A stretch of DNA of 64,000 nt from Cubamyces lactineus (Eukaryota > Basidiomycota > Agaricomycetes > Polyporales > Polyporaceae), in assembly GCA_022376465.1 (NCBI GenBank), contig JACDTU010000001.1, positions 1,798,001-1,862,000 of the forward strand, in the 5' to 3' direction. The notes below the pieces were generated by a model, which saw nothing but the letters and a program-made list of their open reading frames with translations, had not been told where the DNA came from and did no database searches. Each line of letters starts with the position of its first letter. The first letter of the stretch is position 1. The translations under genes and the position numbers were made by a program. Positions 55,373-64,000 of this stretch are shown piece after piece.

Positions 55373-56660
55373 TCACAGCATGCCGACGCTCTTGAGGTTG
55401 AGGTCCTTTGCGACAATACAACGATCCTTGTCGCGTCCGGTAGCGCTCTCGAACGCCTTGACGAGCGATGCTTGGCCATCATCCGTCCTGCGAGCATGCA
55501 CATGGTCAACGGACTTGTGAGATTGACAAGTGAGGCAGACAAACCATTCAACAGGATGCGCATCCTTCTCCAGCACGACTTTGATAGTGGCCCAAGAGAA
55601 ACGGACGAGCGAGGGGTATCCAAAGGTAGGGTCTAACGAATTCTTGATCCACGCCTGTGTTTTTGGATCTACACCCAATCGTCAACTATAATCCTGAGCC
55701 GACCCAAGGCACAATTGCACACGTCTGCGCACCTGAAGGGTATCCACTCCCCATCTCCTCAGCCCACCTCACCTGCGTGGGTGCGGTTTTGGTCGCGGGC
55801 TCCGATGGGCTGGGGTTATAGAGTTCCTCGTATACCCAGCCCTCGATCCACGCGTCGCGCGTCACCTTGGCAGCAACACTCGCCGCGCCGACGATCTTGA
55901 ACTTCTGGTCCGCCTTCGCGGTGACCGTGAAGCTGATATCGGGGAACAATGAAGATAGGTACTGCTCGTATGGGCCTGTCTTCCCAAGCGCGTCGACGTA
56001 CACCTTGCATTCTCCGAGTGTCAACAGGTGTCGCGATGCGAGACGGCTGGCTGGAAAACTACCTCGGAGAGCTGGATACCTCGCGCGAGCACCTCCCGGA
56101 TGAGTAGCACCGTAGCTTCTTGTGATTGCTGGTTGAGGTTCACGGGCGGGCGGCGGAGCATGCCTGCCGAGATGGCTCTCGGACTGCAGCGGGAAACCCG
56201 TTGGATCTCTCCGTGTCTACGCAGGCAGGCAGTGGTGCGCTGCTCACCTGAGGACGCGTACCGACCAGCCCAAATTCGCGGGGTCCGAGCCTAGCGTTTC
56301 TAATAGCGAGGAGCGAATCTGAGCCGTCAGGGTCTTCGAATCTGGATACAGTGCGCGTTATTGCGTACACCATCATCGTGTAAGTCGTGTGGCGACAGTA
56401 CTGGTACAAATGGATGTGGTACACGCACCTGCGAAACCAAGCTCCTCTAAGCTCTCTTTGTACGCAACGGGACAGTACGCGACTCCGTACACTAGCGGCC
56501 CAAGGACGGGTCCTCTGCCAGCTTCGTCAACGCCGAGGATGTATGGGCCCGGCGCAGTGGGTGCTGGCGAGTGGTAGGTGTATGAGTCGATGAGAGGGAG
56601 AGAGGGATCTGCGATGGAGGGTATTCCCGTAGTCTCCGTGTTCTCTTTTGTACCGCCCAT
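55373..56660 (-). CDS. ribonuclease H2 subunit A
   Basis: This is the catalytic subunit of RNase H2, which removes ribonucleotides and RNA from DNA. The start at 56660 gives [20 protein letters not shown]. The first catalytic block is [20 protein letters not shown] with the DEAGRG signature. After introns comes [20 protein letters not shown], with the second catalytic Asp in YVDALG. Then [52 protein letters not shown] and [19 protein letters not shown] follow. The C-terminus ends [12 protein letters not shown] at 55373. The four acidic active-site residues expected for the family appear present as far as I can align. An upstream ATG at 56882 would add a long non-conserved leader, so 56660 is preferred. 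Confidence 0.9.
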
Positions 56661-58351
56661 TTTCTGAAGAAGAAAAAGCGCGGAAATGTTTGCAATCCGT
56701 ATCGCCGGCGGTGTGCACAGTATGGATGTGGCTGAGGACTCGCGATCGCGCCGAGGGAACGCGTTGTTGCTGTCTATTTGTTCCTGTGCGCGACTGAAAC
56801 GCGTCTGTGGCACGCGCCTCTCGCTTGAATGCGCAGTATGTACCGCCGTGTGCACTGCAGTAACAGACGTTGTGGTTCGCACGAAGGCGTAAGATTCGGT
56901 ATGCTACAAATCATACTAGGCTACAATTGCGGATTATGCTACACGGCGTATGCTACATCAGAGGCTACGTCAAGAAGGCTCTGGGTCGGCGGCATCCCAG
57001 GCTCTGGGCGGTGGAACTCTTCCAGGGGAGGTGATCAGCCTGACCAGCCGTGACCTTGCCATATGCTACAATGCTCCCTATTTGCACCTGGACTAACGTG
57101 AATGAGTGGCATGACATCGCGGATTAACAGATCATACATACGGCACCAATAGGCAGATATACAGGTACGTGGTGCCCGAAGGCTCGAGTAATACATGACG
57201 GTGAGCGTCGACGAGTCGCAGGCCAGAACAAGCGGGAATTTGAAGGAGACCACAGCACAGAAGCTGGTAATCGAATGCTTAGCTCACTTTGTCCGGAAAA
57301 AAATTTAGCATGGACGTACCCCTTGAATCAACTTGAAGGTGTGATATTCCGCCAAGGTACCCAGTGACCGAGCACGGCGATGAGGGAGTCCGCGGAAAAT
57401 CTTCAAACACTGAGGCACCTGGGTCATCGCACAGCGAACGGCTGCAGCTAAAGTCAGCAGAGCATCGGAGAATTAGAGCTACACGCGTACCTCCTGGTGC
57501 TCCTAACGTTAGGTGGGAACGGAACTAATGATACACAGTAGAGGTCTCCATCCCGGGAGGTCTTCCAAGCTCGGAGGGTTGAAGCGCATGGTATCAACCA
57601 TGGGAAACATGCATTTTCCAGCTGCCAGAGAAACGTACTACGCGCCGGGCGTTGCGTGAGCGGGGAAAGAGGAAGGGGGTGGAGGCACTGGGCGAGAATG
57701 AAGGAGAGGGGGAGTGCCTAGGGGTTAAGGAGCGACGACAGGCTGAAATTTATACTCCCAGCGGACTTCAGGGCCTCATCATTCGGCCGATATGTGCTGT
57801 CTGGAAGAATGCAGATCAAAGTCAGCTTCTCGGAAAGCCACGCGAGATGACGGACGTCGGGGGCTGTAGAATGCTGCGAACACTGCACATGCCATGTTCG
57901 GGAGATGTGTGTCCATAATTGGCCACAGTGGTGGCAGTATCAACGTTGGTAGCCTCGAGGGCGGTGCGGTTCTTGCCCACCACAACACCTGTGCCTGCCC
58001 TAGTTGCGTGAATGACAATGTTCGTCAGAGGGGATACGCCGGTGTGAAGCGACCGCCGCGTCGCCGTCGTGCATATCAGAGAGTCAGCCGGTGCACGCAT
58101 GGACAACTGGGCCCACATGCACAGGTCGACGTCGATGGACGTGCCGACAGCGTCAAGAGAAGCCTCTCGCAACAACGGCTCAACGCATCTACACGAGCGA
58201 GGATGCGCACATATCATCACCTGCGGTCGTCACCACACGTGGCGTTCCACCAAACGATCCTGATAGGCAACCTAGAGTATAGCATAGTACAACATCAAGA
58301 GCAACGAGCACAGTCCATCCGAACGAGACACAAAGACAAGCGGGCGTACCC
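56661..58351. other. intergenic stretch without a supported gene
   Basis: About 1.7 kb upstream of RNase H2A and downstream of the orphan gene on the same strand. The phrase GCTACA recurs several times at 56900-56970. Frames around 57650-58220 overlap on both strands, and none has a recognisable domain, a good start or clean introns. It could hold a non-coding transcript or a decayed gene. Confidence 0.4.
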
Positions 58352-59263
58352 TCAGCCATGCATGTTCCCAAACTCGTCCATGCTCATCCCCCGCGTCACC
58401 CGCCGCCGCACCTCGGGCGACATCGACCCGTCCGGCGCGATCCCACCCATCATGCCCGGGTTCATGCCCATCCCAGGTGACATCCCCATTCCGGGCGTCA
58501 TGCCCATCCCAGGGCCCGGACCGCGCTGTATGGGCGAGGGAGGCACGCCCTCGCCGCCGTAGAACTGGTTGGGAGGAATCGCGCCCATGCCGCCGTAGGG
58601 CCCGCCACCCATGCCCTGGTTGCCACCTGCATAGGGATGACGGGGAGATGCCATCTGCTGGGGCGTGCCGTACAACTGGCTGTGGGACATGGATGGTGTC
58701 ATGCCGCCCGGCGGCATCGAACCACGAGTCATTCGCGGTGAGTTGACTGAGTCTTGCCGCTGCATAGGCCTTGAGGAGGAGGCCGAAGGCTCGTCGGAGT
58801 TATTCTGTTGAGACTCTTTCATGTATTCCATGAGTGGTGTAGGGTCGTAGTAGAGTTCGGAGTGTTCATCTACGAGCCACCTGGAGGGATAATGACAGAT
58901 AGTTTGAGCTGTGATATAGAGTCTGGCACGACTGGTATGACGTACAGTTGTGTGCCCACATCCCATTGCGGCCCCCGCGCTGCACGAGCGGTCAACAGGA
59001 GCGAGTTCCAGTCCGACGCACTTTCCTACATAACACAGCTTTCTCAGCTTTGGATGTAGAAGGTCAGATCATTTTTTTTGACCCACAATGGCCTGTGCGA
59101 GTGCACTCGTAGGTTCCAATGCTGTCTGGCGAACATCAACTCGGATGCGCTCCTCGTGAGCGACGGTCTCGACGTGCGAGGTGAGAAGGGGGCCGATGCG
59201 CTGGGAGTTGTGCCTCGGGACCTTGACCTTGAGATTACGGTGTGGCTTTGTCGTGGGAGACAT
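58352..59263 (-). CDS. orphan protein with Gly/Met/Pro repeat tail
   Basis: I do not recognise this family. The start at 59263 gives MSPTTKPHRNLKVKVPRHNS, then LLTSHVETVAHEERIRVDV. Splicing of two introns (about 59002-59062 and 58880-58945) joins TSALAQAIESASDWNSLLLT to ARAARGPQWDVGTQLWLVDE, then HSELYYDPTPLMEYMKES. The ordered part is therefore about 120 residues of mixed charge. The tail is disordered, with Gly/Met/Pro repeats of the type GMGMTPGMGMSPGMGMNPG, ending SMDEFGNMHG. The repeat is imperfect at DNA level and could expand or shrink. The gene lies head-to-head with SFH1 across about 330 bases. A nuclear or RNA-binding role would be a guess. Confidence 0.7.
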
Positions 59264-59593
59264 TGCAATGTATAACGAGCACAGGCCGTCCGTCTGTGGG
59301 CACGAGAAGAGAGGGTGAATACTTCAAGTCTGTTAGCAGGGTCAGAGCCGAGTGGCCACGAGTAGAACGGGCGCCTGTTCCGTCAACCTTGACCTGCGCG
59401 CTTGACGCGTCTCGGGCGCCAATTTGTTTGCGCGACTTGAGCTTGACCACCGCGGCGCTGGGACCGTTCCTCTCACATACCTCTTCTTCCCTCCGTCTAC
59501 CATCTTGCTCGTCTCCTAGACCTCTCTTGTCTCTTGCCAACTGCGCGTAAGAATATAGGCCGTTACTAGAACTTGCAAAAGGCTTTTGTCGCG
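59264..59593. promoter_or_regulatory. shared divergent promoter, orphan protein / SFH1
   Basis: 330 bases between outward-facing starts. The + side is pyrimidine-rich near 59460-59530. Confidence 0.4.
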
Positions 59594-61487
59594 ATGTCCG
59601 ACCCAAATGCGGCCGCGGGCCCTTCAACATTCCTTCGAGGACAGCAGCCCATTGCCCCCGCTCCTCCACAACCAACCCATGCTGGTACGTTTCTCACTTC
59701 AAACCACGGGTACAACGAAACCTGACGCATCCGGCAAACAGCATACTACAACAACATCCGGCAGTGGTCCAATTCTGTAACACCCCCGCCCACAAACGGC
59801 CGGACAAACCCTACACGAAGAAGCACCCGGCCCACGCGCGGGAGCACCCTCGCGCCCACGCCGCAAGCCCAGACTCCCGCACCTCCAACCCGCCAGTCTT
59901 CCATTCCACCCACGACTCCCCAGGCCGCGCCCGTCCCACTGCACGCCATGCCGCTACAGCCTACGCCCGCGCCCGCGCCTGCGCGGCAGCCGCTCCCGAC
60001 GACACCACAGGCGCTGCACACGACGTATCCGTCGCGTCTGAGGACGGGGGCGACGCTGCTCATGCAGCCCATCCTCGCGCCTTCGTCCGTCGCGGCCGTC
60101 GCGTCGCGGACCTCGAGGCGCGGCGGGGTCATCAACTACACCGAGCCTGGTTCGGGCGACGAGTTCCCTGACGCGGGCGCGATCGACTCGGACGACTCGG
60201 ACTTCGTTGCGAGTGGGGGCACGCGTCAGGCGGTCAAGGCAGCACGAGTGTCGAGTCGCGCGCCGGCGGGTAGCTCGGTGTTCCATATTGCTACAGGTCT
60301 GAGCGCGGGTACGGCGACCCCTGGTTTCCAGTCGCAAAAAGAGAAGACGGGGCTGGACCAGAGTTACTTGGGGCAAGTACCTCCGGCGAGGTTCATCACT
60401 GCGAAACCTGCCATGCCCACAAGACATGACTACTTGTGAGTGATTGCATTCGCTCAAGCACTCTTGGGCCTGAACAGCTGATCTTGTGCCGTCGTTGCAT
60501 AGCCCAGAAAGCGCATTGGAAGCGCAAGCCGAAAAGCCCACTGCCCTCATCCCCATACGCGTCGAGTTCGAGACGGACACCCACCGGATACGAGACTGCT
60601 TCGTGTGGAATCTCAACGAGACGCTCATCACGCCTGAGAGCTTTGCACGTATCTTCTGCGCAGACCTCGATTTACCTCTACAACCCTGGGTGGAAACCAT
60701 CGCTGCCCAGATACGTGCGCAAATAGAAGATCATGAGGCTGTCGCATCGACGTACCTGGGTGCGGACGCGGAGATCACTGAGCCTGAGGATGAGAGTCCT
60801 GGCGAGGAGGTCAACGAATGTCGTGTCATTCTCAGTGTATGCGCCCCCATCTTCATACACTCTGTCGGAAACGGCTAACCGTGCCCTGCAGATCGACGTA
60901 CAGATCGCGACGCACCATCTTCTCGACCATATCGAGTGGGACCTCCTCTCCCCACTCACACCTGAGGAGTTCTCCGTTAAGCTCTGCATAGAGCTTGGGC
61001 TCGCCGGAGAAGCGGCGCCCCTCATCGCACACGCAATTCACGAAGAGATCGTCAAGCACAAGCGCGATGCGATCGAATGGGGCGTCATCGGCGGGGAAAC
61101 CGCACGCGACGGCGCAGGGGCAGGGGACGGCACCGAAGCAGCGGCAGCGGTAGAGCGCCCACGCGACAAGAGCGGACAGAGCCTGCTCAAGGATAAGACG
61201 GGATTAGGCCTTGCGTGGGGACGGGCGCCGAAAGACGGGCGTGGGCCAAAGCCGCTGAAGAGCGTATGGCGCGATTGGGCGGAGGCGGAGGAGTTCAGGA
61301 CGCGCTTCGAGGTGCTCACCGCGGAGGAGGTCGAGCGGAGGGAGCTGGAGAGGGAGCGGGCAAGCAGGTCAGTGCTCGCATCACTCTGCAAACTCAGTTG
61401 TAAGGCTAACATGAGTTCTGGATATACAGACGACTGCGTCGCGAGACGTCCAAGTTTCAGTCCACAGCGCGGTCGAGGCGGAGGTGA
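59594..61487 (+). CDS. SNF5/SFH1 subunit of SWI/SNF- or RSC-type chromatin remodeller
   Basis: This is the core SNF5-family subunit that binds the nucleosome acidic patch. The start at 59594 gives MSDPNAAAGPSTFLRGQQPI, an intron, then AYYNNIRQWSNSVTPPPTNG and a Pro/Thr-rich linker. The segment YPSRLRTGATLLMQPIL and the basic/acidic RRGGVINYTEPGSGDEFPDA follow. The two SNF5 repeats are clear: LIPIRVEFETDTHRIRDCFV with WNLNETLITPESFARIFCAD, and ECRVILSIDVQIATHHLLDH with IEWDLLSPLTPEEFSVKLCI. A last exon after an intron near 61370-61428 adds RLRRETSKFQSTARSRRR, a basic tail, with the stop at 61485-61487. The INYTEP-type segment suggests the Sfh1 (RSC) branch more than Snf5, with modest confidence. 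Confidence 0.88.
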
Positions 61488-61985
61488 TTGTAGCCGCGTC
61501 GCGCAGGCGTCCTCTGCTTGGCTGGTACCGATGTGGATTTGTACTGTACAGCAGACTCCTTGTAGCTCTACCGTATTCGCGACTATTTTGCATCTTGCAT
61601 CATGGGTGCTGATATTCAGATGTCTGCACCTGGAGATTGAACTGTACATGGTAGATCCTCGCGGATTGTCGTCAAGGCATCGGTAGTACCCTATAGCTAC
61701 ATTGGTCCCTGTCGGGGCCACTACTTTGCTGCGAACATATACAACATGATGTGCGCTGCAGACGGTGGTCAAGCGCTGCGAAAGCGCACAAGAGACCGGC
61801 CGATCGGTGACGTTTGCGGCGACTGGGTACTGAAGCGCCCGATAGACCTGAGCAGGAATTTCGCTCTTCAACTGCACACTGAGTGCATTCTTCTCTTCTC
61901 TCCTCCCCTCCCTCCCACTCGTCCCTCGTAGGTCGTCGATTGCCATAGTACAGCAACTAATTCTGACTTGCTATCTGCTATACAG
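61488..61985. other. intergenic, SFH1 3' flank and DUF155 upstream region
   Basis: No gene is supported. The last 60 bases could hold a 5' untranslated intron, because ACAG directly precedes the ATG at 61986. Confidence 0.4.
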
Positions 61986-63460
61986 ATGAACTTCCTCAAC
62001 CTCGCTGGCCGTCAGTTCACGCGGCGCGAGCTCGCGGCCATACCCCGCACTGCCTGGCTGTCGCACCGTATTCACGCCGTCCGCGCACCCGCCGTTCAAC
62101 TCATCCGTCGTGGTTTCGCAGAAGTCAGGCACTCACCTCAAGACGCACCCAAGCCCAAGCCCAAGGCGTCCACCGCTCTGCGCCGCGCCGCCTCCGCATC
62201 TCTCCCCATCCGTTCCAACCCGACCCCTACCCGGAGCGACATCCAGCCCGTGTTCACGTATGCGACCGCCGAGCGCTACATCATGCCCAACCTCCGGCGC
62301 ACGCTGCCGAAAGGCTCAGTGCTGTTGCACGACGCGTGGTGGGTGCCGAAGTGGACGGACGCTCAGACGGGCAAGGACGGCGAGGTCTTTCTGTTTGCCA
62401 ACGGGAGTTTTGTGTGCTGGGGCCTGGGCGAGGACGAGGCGACGCGGTTTGCGCAGGAGGTACTCGTGAACTCTGCCGCGGAGGTCGCGCCCCTCAAGGA
62501 GCCTGAGACGGAGGACTTGGAGTTTGTGACGGATCCTGAAGAGTAAGCACGCGCCTAGCATGCCGGCATACTTCAAGTGATTGTCTGACCACCCGACAGG
62601 AATACTCGGTTACAGGGAGACCTGATTGTCCTGGGCCGAACACCGCCGCTCAGCAGCGAAGACACCATGCCCATGGAACTTCCCCCTTCTGTGCTACCCC
62701 GCGAGACGGTGCTCGCACGATACGCGTTCTCCCAGGCGCTGTCTCGGTCGACCGCCCTCTCAGGGCTGGAAGCGTCGTTAGAAGACTACCTCCACTCCGT
62801 CGCGTCTCTCCCACATTCTTTGCAAAAGACGGGCAAGCCCGGTTTGGGCCGGAGGGCGCTCGTCATGAAGCTCGGGGAGCTCTTGCGTTTCCGTCAAGGG
62901 CTTAACCTGAACCGCGAAAACTTCTCGGACACTCCTGACTTTTACTGGTCGGAGCCCGTACTAGAGGGTAGGCGATTTGCGAATCCTTGGCCAGACGCGA
63001 AGCGTTTTAACTCATTTGGTGTAGCTTACTTCAACTCGCTGAGCAACGCGCTCGAAATCCGGTCCCGGACGCGCTCGGTGAACGACAAAATCACATACGC
63101 CGCGGAGGTAATCCATACCGTCAAATATCATCATAGTCATAAGCTGACGTTTGTGGCATAGATGCAATCCGTCCTACGAGAGCTTTTGACGGAAGTACGT
63201 CCAAATTCGAGCCTACGACTCCTCGCAAGCAACTTACCCTCTGTTTGTCCGTAGACGTCAGCCCACCGCATGGAACTGATCATCATCGCGCTCATTGCCG
63301 TCGAGGTTGTCATTGTAAGTATTCCCCACTACTGCACAAAGTTCAACCGCTTACCGTGCCCCAGTGCCTCATCCGCGATGGCCCCGAGCTCTGGGAGATG
63401 GTCTTCGGCAAGGAAGAACAGAAGCCCGCTGAGGAGACCGAGAAGACTTACAGCGTATAA
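61986..63460 (+). CDS. DUF155 family protein (RMD1/RMND1-like, probably mitochondrial)
   Basis: Members of this family include yeast Rmd1 and human RMND1, the latter an inner-membrane protein needed for mitochondrial translation. The start at 61986 gives MNFLNLAGRQFTRRELAAIP, a basic presequence. The family part reads PVFTYATAERYIMPNLRRTL, then VFLFANGSFVCWGLGEDEAT, and the next exon adds LQGDLIVLG. Then come VLARYAFSQALSRSTALSGL, LEASLEDYLHSVASLPHSLQ, LVMKLGELLRFRQGLNLNRE and NFSDTPDFYWSEPVLEG. The small C-terminal exons give YFNSLSNALEIRSRTRSVND, a membrane segment MELIIIALIAVEVVI and the end EKTYSV with a stop at 63458-63460. The C-terminal hydrophobic helix is typical. At least four introns, all short. 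Confidence 0.88.
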
Positions 63461-63774
63461 TATTATCGCACCATGCTAGCCCCCGCCCCCCGGTAATGCT
63501 CTGCTTTTTCCGCCCGCAACGTTTATATTTTGTTTTCGGCGCAATGCACCTCACCGCTCTCACACCCTATAGATCATGGATCTGTATATTATATCTCACA
63601 TATAGGCGCCTACCCTAGAGTACTGTAATGGCATACATCCTCCACTTGTGCCGCTATGGAAGAGACGGGCGATCGTATCGTTTCGAGGTGCGTCCCCCTT
63701 CCTATCCGTATGTCATCTGGTTGCTAGTGTCGATGCAGAGGTGGATTTTGCGGGACGCTGTGGGTTACAATCCT
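63461..63774. other. intergenic, DUF155 3' flank
   Basis: No gene seen; AT-richer sequence with a run of C residues near 63480. Confidence 0.4.
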
Positions 63775-64000
63775 ATGCGGGAAGAGACTGCGGTCGTGCA
63801 ATGCGAGCCTCGATCCACCCAACGCAGTCTTCCACGAAGCGAGCGGGTATATCACCAACTTCGTGCATGATCTCATGCAATGCGTCCTATCGACGCGTCA
63901 GATGCGAGTGTTCTTCAGCTCGAAGCCCGGCTCGCCCGTGCGTTGGCGAAAGACTTACCGGGTACGTTACGAGCTCCTTGTCTTTCGCCCGGACCTTCTC
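63775..64000 (+). CDS. possible 5' part of a further gene, cut by the window edge
   Basis: From about 63800 one + frame reads CNASLDPPNAVFHEASGYIT, then NFVHDLMQCVLSTRQMRVFF and SSKPGSPVRWRKTYR. This has the amphipathic look of real protein, and a GTACGT donor follows at about 63962. No start is certain and I cannot name a family. It is reported only as a candidate. Confidence 0.3.

Noticed and set aside
57652..58220. Overlapping open frames on both strands upstream of RNase H2A
   Set aside because: No recognisable content, and the two strands compete; nothing favours either.
1..64000. A new defence or biosynthetic gene cluster
   Set aside because: Neighbouring genes are unrelated housekeeping functions in mixed orientation; no core biosynthetic enzyme, no NLR-type protein and no co-directional cluster was seen.

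Overview
The window is nuclear DNA from a filamentous basidiomycete, most likely an Agaricomycete and possibly one of the Polyporales. The evidence is GC-rich, CpG-rich coding sequence, genes split by many short (about 50-70 base) GT-AG introns, housekeeping genes of fungal type, Kre9-like GPI proteins, an RNAi-type RNA-dependent RNA polymerase, and orphan proteins of basidiomycete style. There are no operons, no ribosome binding sites and no CRISPR arrays. Exon joins were read by eye, so gene spans are firmer than individual splice sites.

Layout. 1-3.3 kb: 3' part of an RNA-dependent RNA polymerase gene (+). 3.6-4.0 kb: a 394-base non-autonomous hAT-like element. 4.8-5.8 kb: Kre9-like GPI-anchored surface protein (+). 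5.8-9.2 kb: a long stretch with no supported gene. 9.2-10.8 kb: secreted beta-propeller protein (+). 11.3-15.0 kb: Rom2-type RhoGEF (-). 15.9-18.9 kb: large disordered orphan nuclear protein (+). 20.8-24.3 kb: ataxin-2/Pbp1 (+). 25.4-29.3 kb: BUB1 checkpoint kinase (-). 29.7 kb: tRNA-Phe(GAA). 30.6-31.3 kb: uncertain small secreted protein. 31.8-33.1 kb: orphan protein (-). 33.4-34.8 kb: ACL4-like Rpl4 chaperone (+). 35.1-36.3 kb: COX11 (-). 36.5-37.5 kb: SPF31/DNAJC8-like protein (+). 37.9-39.7 kb: RMI1 (-). 40.4-40.9 kb: an inverted-repeat element with very long arms. 41.1-43.6 kb: carnitine acetyltransferase (+). 43.8-46.5 kb: UPF1-like SF1 helicase (-). 47.1-47.4 kb: PAM18/TIM14 (+). 47.8-48.8 kb: EFM4 methyltransferase (+). 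48.9-52.1 kb: NOM1/SGD1 (-). 52.3-55.2 kb: SART1/SNU66 (+). 55.4-56.7 kb: RNase H2 subunit A (-). 58.4-59.3 kb: orphan Gly/Met/Pro-repeat protein (-). 59.6-61.5 kb: SNF5/SFH1 (+). 62.0-63.5 kb: DUF155/RMD1-RMND1 family protein (+). The right edge may hold the start of another gene.

Themes. The genes are mostly independent housekeeping functions: genome maintenance (BUB1, RMI1, RNase H2A), splicing and ribosome assembly (SART1, SPF31, NOM1, ACL4), mitochondria (COX11, PAM18, DUF155, carnitine acetyltransferase), chromatin (SFH1) and cell-wall signalling (Rom2). Several are close divergent pairs sharing a short promoter: ACL4/orphan, COX11/SPF31, NOM1/SART1 and SFH1/orphan.

The strongest unexplained signal is a sharply bounded block of about 1.8 kb, roughly 43.3-45.1 kb. 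It is almost free of CG dinucleotides and covers the convergent 3' ends of the carnitine acetyltransferase and helicase genes, yet both reading frames stay open. Next are the two mobile-element footprints, an apparent 2-nucleotide exon in the Kre9-like gene, and an array of ABBA-like motifs in BUB1. I did not find a convincing new multi-gene system.
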